Positions 1 to 5,697 are shown, counted from the first letter of the stretch. The stretch is DNA of 5,789 bases from Campylobacteraceae bacterium (GCA_027031505.1 JALVQH010000127.1:1-5789); one strand, 5' to 3'. Translations and numbers: made by a program. The notes: generated from the letters alone by a model not told the origin.

Positions 1-17
1 GCGTCGCATGGCGACGC
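1..17. repeat. GC-rich palindrome inside the mfd frame at the window edge
   Basis: The arms GCGTCGC (1-7) and GCGACGC (11-17) are perfect reverse complements around the 3-nt spacer ATG. The next bases are ATC, so the stem would grow to 10 bp if the unseen bases to the left are GAT. The palindrome is translated in frame as part of Mfd. It resembles short intergenic palindromic repeats, but one copy at an edge cannot prove a repeat family. Confidence 0.5.
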
Positions 18-2100
18 ATCACAAATCACCAGACCCCGTATGCGTATGGAGTTTGTCTATCAGGAGGGGATTGTCCAGCTCATGAGCCCCGATCGCCTCA
101 TCCTCTCGCTCAATAAACCGATCAAGCGCAAAAAGATCAAAAAAGCCTCTATGATCCTCGATGAGCTCAGCCCGGGGGATTATGTCGTGCATGAAAACCA
201 CGGGGTGGGGATCTTCCGCGGGATTGAGAAGCGGGAGGTGCTCGGAGCGGTCAGTGAGTTTGTCGTCATTACCTATCAGGGGGATGATACGCTGCTGATT
301 CCGGTCAGTTCGCTTGAAACCATCGAGCGATACATCGCCGAGGGGGGTGCGGTGCCGGTACTCGACCGGATGGGAAAAGCCAGTTTCAAGCGCCTCAAAG
401 AGAAGGTGCGCCAGAAGCTTTTCGCTATCGCTTCGCAGATCATCAACCTCTCGGCGCAGCGCCACCTCAAAAAAGGGATCAAGTTAGAATTAGGGATTAG
501 GAATGAGGAATCAGGAATTGAGGTTGAGTATCAGCGGTTTTTGGCAGCAGCGGGTTTTGAGCATACGGAGGATCAGAAAAAGGCGATCGATGAGATGCTC
601 TCTGAGATGGCGAGTGGGCGGATGATGGATCGGCTGTTGAGTGCCGATGTGGGGTTCGGCAAGACTGAGGTGGCGATGAACGGGATCTTTGTTGCGGTCA
701 AAAACGGTTATCAGGCGATGATGATTGCTCCAACAACCCTGTTGAGCTCTCAACACTTCAAAAGCCTCAAGGAGCGTTTTTATGACTTCGGGATCACCGT
801 AGGTAAACTCGACCGCTTCACCACACCCAAAGAAAAACGCGCTCTGCTTGCCGGACTGGAAGAGGGGACGATCGATGTCGTCGTCGGTACCCATGCCCTG
901 CTCGGAGCCCGGTTTAAAAACCTTGCTTTTGTCGTGATCGATGAAGAGCACAAATTTGGTGTCAAACAAAAAGAAGCCCTCAAAGAGATGGCGATTGATG
1001 TGCATGTGCTCAGCATGTCGGCCACCCCGATCCCCCGCAGCCTCAACCTTGCCCTTTCGCAGCTTAAGAGTTTTTCTGAGATTCTTACGCCGCCGCTGGA
1101 GCGGGTCGGGGTGCGGACGTTCGTCAAATCGTACGACCCCAAAGTGATCAAGGAGGCCATCACCCGTGAGATCCGCCGGGGGGGACAGATCTTTTACGTC
1201 TACAACTCTATCGCCGGGATCGAAGCCAAACGGGATGCCCTGCTGGAAATCCTCCCCAAACTCCGTATCGCCGTGCTGCACTCGAAGATCTCCGCCAGAG
1301 AGACCGAAGAGGAGATGCTCAAGTTTGAAGATGGGGAATACGATGTGCTCCTCTCTACATCTATTGTCGAATCTGGGATCCACATGCCCCACGCCAATAC
1401 GATGATCGTCGATGGCGCCGACCGCTTCGGGATGGCCGATTTGCATCAGCTCCGTGGCCGGGTAGGGCGGGGCGGCCGGGAGGGGTACTGCTATTTTCTT
1501 GTCGAAGATACCGAAGCCCTCACCGAGGCTGCCACGCGCCGTCTGCTGGCTCTGGAGTCTCACAGTGAGCTTGGCAGCGGTGCGACACTGGCCTATCACG
1601 ATCTCCAGATCCGGGGTGGGGGCAACATCATCGGTGAAGCCCAGAGCGGCCATATCAAACAGATCGGCTACGGTCTCTATCTGCGGATGCTCGAAGAGGC
1701 GATCCGAGAGCTCAGTGGCCAATCCAAAGAGGTCGCCCGCCAGGTGGAGATGAAACTCTCCGTCACGGCGTACCTCAGCGAAGAGCTCATCACCGAAGAC
1801 CGCCTCCGCCTCGAGCTCTATCGCCGTCTGGCTCAGTGCGAGAGTGTGGGGGAGGTGTACGCCATCGAAGAGGAGATATCCGATCGCTTCGGCAAGCCCG
1901 ATACCGTGACCCGACAGTTCATCGACGTGATGGCGATCAAGGTTCTGGCGTTGCAAAAAGGGATTTCCAGGGTCTCTTCGTACCAGAATCGCATCTTTTT
2001 TGAGTATGCAGACGAAAAAGCAGACAAAAAGATTCTGGAATCTCCGAGTAAAGACGATGACGATATTATCGGTACTGCGCTCCGTTTTCTCAGAAAATAA
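1..2100 (+). CDS. mfd: Transcription-repair coupling factor Mfd, C-terminal part (5' end outside window)
   Basis: Mfd is a cytoplasmic ATP-driven DNA translocase that removes RNA polymerase stalled at lesions and recruits UvrA for nucleotide excision repair. The frame is open from base 1, giving 699 residues; the N-terminal UvrB-like domains are missing because the window cuts the gene. Visible in order: the CarD-like RNA-polymerase-interaction domain (about residues 55-130, with YVVHENHGVG from 61); Walker A GFGKT with Lys221; the DEEH box at 314-317; SATPIPR from 340; the motif VI segment QLRGRVGR at 483-490; the TRG segment with IRGGG shared with RecG (about 515-555); and the C-terminal domain that in known Mfd binds UvrA and restrains the motor. 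All catalytic motifs look intact. Compared with my recollection of E. coli Mfd, the stretch between AQR and the helicase core is about eight residues longer, exactly where a 7-bp repeat lies. No clear terminator follows the TAA stop. Confidence 0.97.
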   Translation, partial: ASHGDASQITRPRMRMEFVYQEGIVQLMSPDRLILSLNKPIKRKKIKKASMILDELSPGDYVVHENHGVGIFRGIEKREVLGAVSEFVVITYQGDDTLLIPVSSLETIERYIAEGGAVPVLDRMGKASFKRLKEKVRQKLFAIASQIINLSAQRHLKKGIKLELGIRNEESGIEVEYQRFLAAAGFEHTEDQKKAIDEMLSEMASGRMMDRLLSADVGFGKTEVAMNGIFVAVKNGYQAMMIAPTTLLSSQHFKSLKERFYDFGITVGKLDRFTTPKEKRALLAGLEEGTIDVVVGTHALLGARFKNLAFVVIDEEHKFGVKQKEALKEMAIDVHVLSMSATPIPRSLNLALSQLKSFSEILTPPLERVGVRTFVKSYDPKVIKEAITREIRRGGQIFYVYNSIAGIEAKRDALLEILPKLRIAVLHSKISARETEEEMLKFEDGEYDVLLSTSIVESGIHMPHANTMIVDGADRFGMADLHQLRGRVGRGGREGYCYFLVEDTEALTEAATRRLLALESHSELGSGATLAYHDLQIRGGGNIIGEAQSGHIKQIGYGLYLRMLEEAIRELSGQSKEVARQVEMKLSVTAYLSEELITEDRLRLELYRRLAQCESVGEVYAIEEEISDRFGKPDTVTRQFIDVMAIKVLALQKGISRVSSYQNRIFFEYADEKADKKILESPSKDDDDIIGTALRFLRK
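484..531 (+). repeat. Degenerate 7-bp tandem repeat within mfd
   Basis: Successive units are TTAGAA (6 bp), TTAGGGA, TTAGGAA, TGAGGAA, TCAGGAA, TTGAGGT and TGAGTAT, a 7-bp period with consensus near TTAGGAA. Such heptamers are usually found between genes. Here they are read through in frame, encoding LGIRNEESGIEVEY in the linker between the RNA-polymerase-interaction domain and the helicase core. The base composition (A/G-rich, no C except one) differs clearly from the surrounding GC-rich mfd sequence. Confidence 0.75.
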
Positions 2101-2123
2101 ATATTTTTCTATTCATTAATATC

Positions 2124-2162
2124 TAATATTTTTTAATTTTAAGCTTATGCTAAAAAATATTA
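2124..2162. repeat. Perfect 12-bp AT-rich inverted repeat upstream of the porin-like gene
   Basis: The arms TAATATTTTTTA (2124-2135) and TAAAAAATATTA (2151-2162) are exact reverse complements with a 15-nt spacer. The spacer contains the 8-bp palindrome TAAGCTTA (2140-2147), nearly concentric with the arms. The repeat ends 3 bp before the proposed -10 box, so it covers the usual -35 zone and could be an operator. Alternatively it could form a weak AT-only hairpin behind mfd. No known operator consensus is recognised. Confidence 0.6.
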
Positions 2163-2165
2163 AGT

Positions 2166-2171
2166 TATGAT
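2166..2171 (+). promoter_or_regulatory. Putative -10 box for the outer-membrane protein gene
   Basis: TATGAT at 2166-2171 lies in very AT-rich DNA, with no good -35 hexamer at the usual distance; this is typical of housekeeping promoters in Campylobacterota. It predicts a transcription start near 2178 and a leader of about 27 nt that includes the AAGGA ribosome-binding site at 2194-2198. A start there also argues against the upstream in-frame GTG at 2178 as the translation start. Confidence 0.5.
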
Positions 2172-2204
2172 TCCAGAGTGATATTCCAACACAAAGGAAA
2201 TGCT

Positions 2205-2819
2205 ATGAAAAAAGTATTAAGCATTACAATCCTTGGTGCGCTGCTTACAACCGGCAGTGCTATGGCCGGCAAAGATGTTGAGCCGGTTGAAACTGAAGTG
2301 ATTCCTGTTGCGCAACCAATTGGTTTGTATGTGGGAATCGGAGCTAACTGGACAGGTTTCAGTCGGGATTGTGCCTGTTCGGGGCCAGGATCTCGTAAAA
2401 AAGATTCCTCGTTTGGAGAAACTGTTCGTCTTGGATGGGATTTCAATCCTTTTTTTGGAGTTGAAGCACGTTACCTTCGAAATGACTATGGTGTCGAGCT
2501 GGCGAGTATTTCCCATTATGGTATCTACCTGAAACCTCAGTATCATATTACCGATACTACCAATATTTATGCGCTTGTCGGTGGCGGTCACACAAAGATT
2601 GATTGTGCAGCCAATGTCCAACAAGCCAGTAAAAAAGAGTACAACGCTCTGAGCTTCGGTGCCGGTATCGAGTACGATCTCTCCTCCGACCAAGGTGTGC
2701 AGGGTGATGAAGAGGAAGGGTGGGGTCTGTTTGCCGATTGGCAGAACCTTGCCTGGAACAGAGACCCCAATCATGTCAGAGTCAACGTTGTTTCTGCCGG
2801 AATTACATACGACTTCTAA
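2205..2819 (+). CDS. Small outer-membrane beta-barrel protein
   Basis: This 204-residue protein begins with a clear Sec signal peptide: lysines at 2-3, a hydrophobic stretch at 4-16, and a likely cut after Ala21 in SAMA. The mature part has alternating aromatic/hydrophobic strands (for example LYVGIGANW at 41-49, VEARYLRNDYG at 86-96, YALVGGGHT at 122-130) and ends in AGITYDF with a terminal Phe, the usual outer-membrane assembly signal. It resembles the 8-stranded OmpA/OprF-type or OMP_b-brl family, but no OmpA peptidoglycan-binding domain follows, so it is a barrel only. The ATG at 2205 is chosen because AAGGA (2194-2198) is 6 nt upstream and the signal peptide starts there. Cys56, Cys58 and Cys134 in predicted loops are unusual for a small barrel. 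Function is unknown; it appears to be transcribed alone from its own promoter. Confidence 0.85.
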   Translation: MKKVLSITILGALLTTGSAMAGKDVEPVETEVIPVAQPIGLYVGIGANWTGFSRDCACSGPGSRKKDSSFGETVRLGWDFNPFFGVEARYLRNDYGVELASISHYGIYLKPQYHITDTTNIYALVGGGHTKIDCAANVQQASKKEYNALSFGAGIEYDLSSDQGVQGDEEEGWGLFADWQNLAWNRDPNHVRVNVVSAGITYDF

Positions 2820-2826
2820 GAGAGAC

Positions 2827-2855
2827 CTTTGTATAATTGCCGGCTTCATACAAAG
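2827..2855. repeat. Inverted repeat overlapping a perfect TATAAT
   Basis: The arms CTTTGTAT (2827-2834) and ATACAAAG (2848-2855) are perfect reverse complements with a 13-nt spacer, which itself contains the palindrome GCCGGC (2839-2844). The element begins 7 bp after the stop of the outer-membrane protein gene. As RNA it could fold as a hairpin behind that gene, although no T-run follows. As DNA it would bracket the -10 box and start site of a promoter. Confidence 0.55.
2832..2837 (+). promoter_or_regulatory. Consensus -10 box TATAAT, possible small-RNA promoter
   Basis: A perfect TATAAT lies just after the end of the outer-membrane protein gene, predicting transcription from about 2844. 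No convincing -35 hexamer is present, as for the other promoters here. It is not followed by a credible protein gene for over 300 bp, so if active it would drive a non-coding RNA or a long leader. Confidence 0.4.
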
Positions 2856-3004
2856 ATAGAGGCAGCCACAAGCGCGGGCGCCTGTTTCAGGATTGAATGT
2901 CTTCTTGTTGCTATCGCGTGAAATCTCTGTTTTATGGGCACAAAAGAGAATAAGCGCACGGACACAGCCCACCAAAAAGAGAGGAAAAAACATTTTCCTC
3001 TCTT
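2844..3004 (+). ncRNA. Candidate small RNA (unassigned)
   Basis: This is an inference from layout: a consensus -10 box ends 6 bp upstream, no supported reading frame lies inside, the sequence is visibly richer in G+C than the promoter regions around it, and a perfect 12-bp hairpin closes the right end. Local complementarities exist, for example TCTCT (2924-2928) with AGAGA (2945-2949), CGTG (2917-2920) with CACG (2957-2960), and CCTG/CAGG around a TTT loop (2881-2891). I compared it mentally with 6S RNA, SRP RNA, tmRNA and RNase P RNA and found no convincing match. Strand and ends are uncertain. Confidence 0.25.
2977..3004. terminator. Perfect 12-bp hairpin, probable transcription terminator
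   Basis: AAGAGAGGAAAA (2977-2988) and TTTTCCTCTCTT (2993-3004) form a perfect stem with the 4-nt loop AACA. Read rightward, only TT and then GCCCC follow the GC part of the stem, so the U-run is poor. Read leftward, the GC part is followed by five T residues, a better intrinsic terminator. It may act in both directions, ending transcripts from the outer-membrane protein gene or a small RNA, or stopping leftward antisense transcription. Confidence 0.55.
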
Positions 3005-3118
3005 GCCCCGACGTTTTTTGCTTTGGGTTTAGCTGCCATGAACCGTCATGATTTTTTCACGCTTTCCGTCTAATGGCCACACCAGCAAATATTCAGACTA
3101 TTTATTAGTGTGGGAATA
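3005..3118. other. Intergenic region upstream of the kinase operon
   Basis: I see no supported gene here. It contains a T6 run at 3014-3019 and a weak 5-bp hairpin CATGA/TCATG (3037-3050) followed by A and T6 (3052-3057), which could be a minor terminator. Closer to the kinase promoter, CCACAC (3077-3082) and GTGTGG (3108-3113) form a 6-bp dyad with a 25-nt spacer that could be a regulator site, but this may be chance. Confidence 0.4.
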
Positions 3119-3127
3119 TGTTATGAT
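3119..3127 (+). promoter_or_regulatory. Extended -10 promoter of the two-component operon
   Basis: TGTTATGAT matches the extended -10 form (TG, one base, then TATGAT at 3122-3127). It predicts a start near 3134 and a leader of about 26 nt holding AAGGA at 3145-3149. The core TTATGAT is the same as in the proposed promoter of the outer-membrane protein gene. No -35 hexamer is evident. Confidence 0.55.
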
Positions 3128-3159
3128 ACGTCTTGGAAACACCTAAGGACATCGAAGTC

Positions 3160-3948
3160 ATGACCCCGAAAAAATTGTATAAACAGTATTGGTTTATCGG
3201 TTCTCTGGTTATTGCGCTCTCTGTTGTTCTGTACAGCGCTCTGTACGGAGAACCCCACTACACCGTAGGTATTTTTGCTTCGTATGCCTTGATATTTTAT
3301 GCATTTTTTCGAGCGGAAGAAAAAAAGCTTGCTTATGCTGAAGAGCTCAAAAAAAATGCTGAAGAAAAATCGTTTCTTCTTAGAGAGATGCATCACCGCA
3401 TCAAGAACAATATGCAGGTAATGATGGGGTTGCTCGAGACGCAATCGTTTAAGATCAAGGATCCCAAATACAAACAGATGTTTCAGAGCCATGTTGATCG
3501 AATCAAAGCCATGAGCTATCTGCACCAAAATCTTTATGAACAAAAATCCAACAATATGATCGGCATGCGGGATTACCTCGGGAAAATTGTCCGAAACCTT
3601 CAATTTATGACTTCCAATACGATTCATATGGAAATCGATGCTTGCGAATTGGATATGCGCCAGGCACTCAATGTGGGATTGATTGTCAACGAGACGGTTT
3701 CCAACGCCATCAAATATGCTTATGATGATTTTGATGGTATAATCAACGTGTTCCTCGTACATAAAAACGGGAAGTGTATGCTTCATGTGCAGGATTTTGG
3801 CAAAGGGTATGATCCTGAAACATTTGAGGATGAGTCTCTCGGGGTTTCCATGATTCAAGATATGGCTGAATTTTTGGAGGACAGCACCATTACAATCAAC
3901 AGTACCTATGGTGTATCGATAGTTGTTATGTTTTCAAAAGGGGAGTAA
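3160..3948 (+). CDS. Membrane histidine kinase, HisKA_2 type, without sensor domain
   Basis: This 262-residue kinase would autophosphorylate and pass phosphate to the adjacent response regulator. Two predicted membrane helices (about 11-28 and 34-50) are joined by only a few residues, so there is no periplasmic sensor domain; a short coiled coil (about 51-72) follows. The dimerisation segment REMHHRIKNNMQ (75-86) is the HisKA_2 signature, with His78 the likely phosphorylated residue. The ATPase domain shows the N box NETVSNAIKYAY (177-188), the G1 box DFGKG (212-216) and a short G2 segment SLGVSMIQDMAE (226-237). The ATG at 3160 is preferred: AAGGA lies 10 nt upstream, and the in-frame TTG at 3133 has no ribosome-binding site and would lie at the predicted transcript start. 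The signal is unknown; it may be sensed in the membrane or through a partner. The stop is 5 bp before the regulator gene. Confidence 0.9.
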   Translation: MTPKKLYKQYWFIGSLVIALSVVLYSALYGEPHYTVGIFASYALIFYAFFRAEEKKLAYAEELKKNAEEKSFLLREMHHRIKNNMQVMMGLLETQSFKIKDPKYKQMFQSHVDRIKAMSYLHQNLYEQKSNNMIGMRDYLGKIVRNLQFMTSNTIHMEIDACELDMRQALNVGLIVNETVSNAIKYAYDDFDGIINVFLVHKNGKCMLHVQDFGKGYDPETFEDESLGVSMIQDMAEFLEDSTITINSTYGVSIVVMFSKGE

Positions 3949-3953
3949 TCACC

Positions 3954-4694
3954 ATGTTGCCACTGCCTGAGCGGGTGATGATTGTTGAAGACGAGATGCT
4001 GACACAGCGTCACCTCAAAAATATTTTAAACAATTTGGGAGTGAAGGTGGTCGGATGTTTTGACAATGCAGCAGATGCCCGTGCTGCATTGACAAGAGAT
4101 TCCTGTGATATGATTTTGATGGACATCAGCATTAAAGGATCCGAGGACGGAATACAGTTTTCACGCAGCATTCTCCAGCAATACGCCATCCCTATTGTAT
4201 TTATATCAGCGTACAGCGACGAGGAAACACTTGAAGAGGTGCTTGATCTCTCCCCTTACGGTTTTATCACCAAACCTTTCGGCGCCAAAGATGTTGAAGT
4301 GGCTATGGGAGTTGCCTACAAGCGCTTCCATGCCGATGGAATCAAACGTGCGATTGCAAAAGCAACGGCATCGTCCTCTTCGTCAGCCTCACGAACCGAG
4401 GTTGTTCAGATTGATAATGTGTATCGATTTGATATGCAGGCAGAAATTCTCTACAAAGACAATAAGCCTGTACATTTAAACAAAAAACAGACCAGATTGA
4501 TCAAAATGCTGGTTGAGTATCGTAATCAGGTTATCGATTATGAGACAATTATCAATGAGGTGTGGCCTGATGGTGTTGTCGCATCTTCTTCGCTTCGAAC
4601 CCTGGTGTATTCCATACGCCAGCTGCTTTCGGGGTTTCCGATCGAATCCTACAGCAAAATAGGGTATGGACTCAAAACACACTCCCGCCTTTGA
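3954..4694 (+). CDS. Response regulator, receiver plus OmpR/PhoB-type winged helix
   Basis: This 246-residue protein is the probable partner of the upstream kinase and a DNA-binding transcription regulator. The receiver domain (about 7-122) has the acidic pair Glu12/Asp13, phosphoacceptor Asp57 in LMDISIKG, Ser85 in the switch position and Lys107 in TKPF. The MDISIKGSEDG wording is typical of receivers paired with HisKA_2 kinases. A serine-rich linker (139-146) leads to a winged-helix domain (about 158-242): LNKKQTRLIKMLVEYRNQVI, then VWPDG, a recognition helix around SSSLRTLVYSIRQLL, and a wing ending in SKIGYGLKT. The start ATG at 3954 has AGGGGAG (3939-3945) 8 nt upstream, lying over the kinase stop codon, which suggests translational coupling. 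Target genes are unknown; its own operon promoter and the upstream outer-membrane protein gene are candidates by proximity only. Confidence 0.92.
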   Translation: MLPLPERVMIVEDEMLTQRHLKNILNNLGVKVVGCFDNAADARAALTRDSCDMILMDISIKGSEDGIQFSRSILQQYAIPIVFISAYSDEETLEEVLDLSPYGFITKPFGAKDVEVAMGVAYKRFHADGIKRAIAKATASSSSSASRTEVVQIDNVYRFDMQAEILYKDNKPVHLNKKQTRLIKMLVEYRNQVIDYETIINEVWPDGVVASSSLRTLVYSIRQLLSGFPIESYSKIGYGLKTHSRL

Positions 4695-4706
4695 GAAAGT
4701 CCCGAG

Positions 4707-5576
4707 ATGATCCATCCGCAGTTTCAGCAGTTGATAACACTACTGATCCTGTTCGGTGCCGGAAAATGGACGGCGCATATTTATCCCTCTTTTTTGCTTG
4801 CTCTTTCGGTCTTATTCTGGAGCATACTTGTTGAGTATGCTTTGGTTCGTCTTCAATATGGGGGCTTGAAATATATCCCGTTTTCTGCCGGATCGACGGC
4901 GATGGGAGTGTTGCTGATGATGGCGACACCCCATGGCTGGATATATGGCGCGGCAATTATTCTCGCTTTGCTTCAGAAACATATCATCAGGGTGCACAAA
5001 CATCACTTTTTTAATCCGTCCAATTTTGCGGTGATCATGGCACTGCTTCTGTTTTATTCGCAGGCCCATGTGGTACTTGGACAGTTGGGGGAAGCATGGT
5101 GGATGCGGGGATTGGTTATTGTTCTGGCCGGAGCCATTCTGGTGCGGGTAGAGCGGTGGATTATTCCTTTTGCTTTTGTTGCAGGGTATTTGGCTGCAGA
5201 GTATGTCTGGGTTGTCGGATATGACCCGGTAGTGACGTTTGAGGCAATTTATGAGCGTTTTTATTCTGTATCACTTGTAGTGTTTGTAGCGTTTATGCTG
5301 ACCGATCCCCGTACGACACCTGTACTGCATTGGCAGCAGGGGTTATTTGGGTTGCTGGTAGCCATGATTGCAACGGGGTTGGACCGTTGGTATGGTTTTC
5401 GGGTGCAGCATCTGTTCATGGCGCTTTTTATCCTCTCTCCCTGGGTTCCCTGGCTTCAAGAAAAAGGGAAAGAATCCAGACTTCTGTGGTGGGGGGCTCT
5501 CCTTTCTTTTGTGGCAATTGGTGTTATAATCCTGATCGAAAACCGTCCGCCATATTATTTTGAGATGGAAGGGTAG
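4707..5576 (+). CDS. RnfD/NqrB-family integral membrane protein
   Basis: This 289-residue protein has around eight to ten hydrophobic segments. Family signatures are visible: a glycine/serine-rich segment SAGSTAMGVLLMMATP (60-75) matching the DGSA...LL...LPP region of RnfD, FNPSN at 102-106 matching FNPA, and FMLTDPRTTP (196-205) matching the FMATDPVTSP region. In the family, RnfD and NqrB are subunits of ion-pumping electron-transfer complexes and carry FMN on a threonine in an S/D-G-A-T motif located between the FNPA and DPxTxP regions. I see no such motif at 107-195, and the protein is shorter than typical RnfD (about 350 residues). It is therefore a divergent, perhaps standalone member, possibly involved in flavin or electron transfer. 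The start at 4707 is 12 bp after the regulator stop; GAGAAAG (4693-4699) is a modest ribosome-binding site. It probably belongs to the two-component operon. Confidence 0.72.
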   Translation: MIHPQFQQLITLLILFGAGKWTAHIYPSFLLALSVLFWSILVEYALVRLQYGGLKYIPFSAGSTAMGVLLMMATPHGWIYGAAIILALLQKHIIRVHKHHFFNPSNFAVIMALLLFYSQAHVVLGQLGEAWWMRGLVIVLAGAILVRVERWIIPFAFVAGYLAAEYVWVVGYDPVVTFEAIYERFYSVSLVVFVAFMLTDPRTTPVLHWQQGLFGLLVAMIATGLDRWYGFRVQHLFMALFILSPWVPWLQEKGKESRLLWWGALLSFVAIGVIILIENRPPYYFEMEG

Positions 5577-5593
5577 GCGCGCGGCTGCGCGCC
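5576..5593. terminator. GC-rich hairpin at the end of the RnfD-like gene
   Basis: GGCGCGC (5576-5582) and GCGCGCC (5587-5593) form a perfect 7-bp stem with loop GGCT; its first base is the last base of the TAG stop. No T-run follows, so it is an incomplete intrinsic terminator. It may instead be a palindromic repeat, stabilise the 3' end of the transcript, or weaken read-through to the next gene. Confidence 0.5.
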
Positions 5594-5598
5594 GTGTA

Positions 5599-5697
5599 TT
5601 GGTGTAATTGGTATATTAGTTAGTGGTTGATGGCTGATGGTTGATGGGGATGTGACTCGGTTGCGAAAATGAAAACATGAAAGATGAAACATGACAA
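5599..5697 (+). repeat. Degenerate 7-bp repeats upstream of the last gene
   Basis: Two related blocks are visible. The first contains TTAGTGG, TTGATGG, CTGATGG and TTGATGG in phase (5620-5647), with weaker units on both sides from about 5599. The second, from 5669, has ATGAAAAC (8 bp), ATGAAAG, ATGAAAC and ATGACAA, the last of which contains the proposed start codon at 5691. Both have a period of about 7 bp, like the block inside mfd, but a different consensus. Confidence 0.7.

Noticed and set aside
511..1956. Long open frame on the - strand (481 codons)
   Set aside because: It lies wholly antisense to well-conserved mfd motifs and its translation shows no family signature; it results from the codon bias of mfd.
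2178..2204. GTG start extending the beta-barrel protein by nine residues
   Set aside because: It has no ribosome-binding site, lies at the predicted transcript start, and would put charged residues ahead of a standard signal peptide.
2217..2993. - strand open frame starting MFFPLFLVGC with a GAGAGGAAAATG start context resembling a lipoprotein signal
   Set aside because: The start context and first residues are produced by the hairpin at 2977-3004, and most of the frame is antisense to the beta-barrel gene. No family features are visible.
2844..3004. 6S RNA
   Set aside because: Faint similarity (CAAGCG...GGGC and ACAGCC segments) was noticed, but I could not form the long closing stem and central bulge, so no family name is given.
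3133..3159. TTG start extending the kinase by nine residues
   Set aside because: It has no ribosome-binding site and lies at the predicted transcript start; ATG 3160 has AAGGA 10 nt upstream.
3735..3743. Extended -10 match TGGTATAAT inside the kinase gene
   Set aside because: It encodes the DGIIN segment of the ATPase domain, and the gene pair is otherwise tightly coupled; an internal promoter is possible but unsupported.
5599..5697. CRISPR array
   Set aside because: The repeats are 7 bp, degenerate and contiguous, without spacers.
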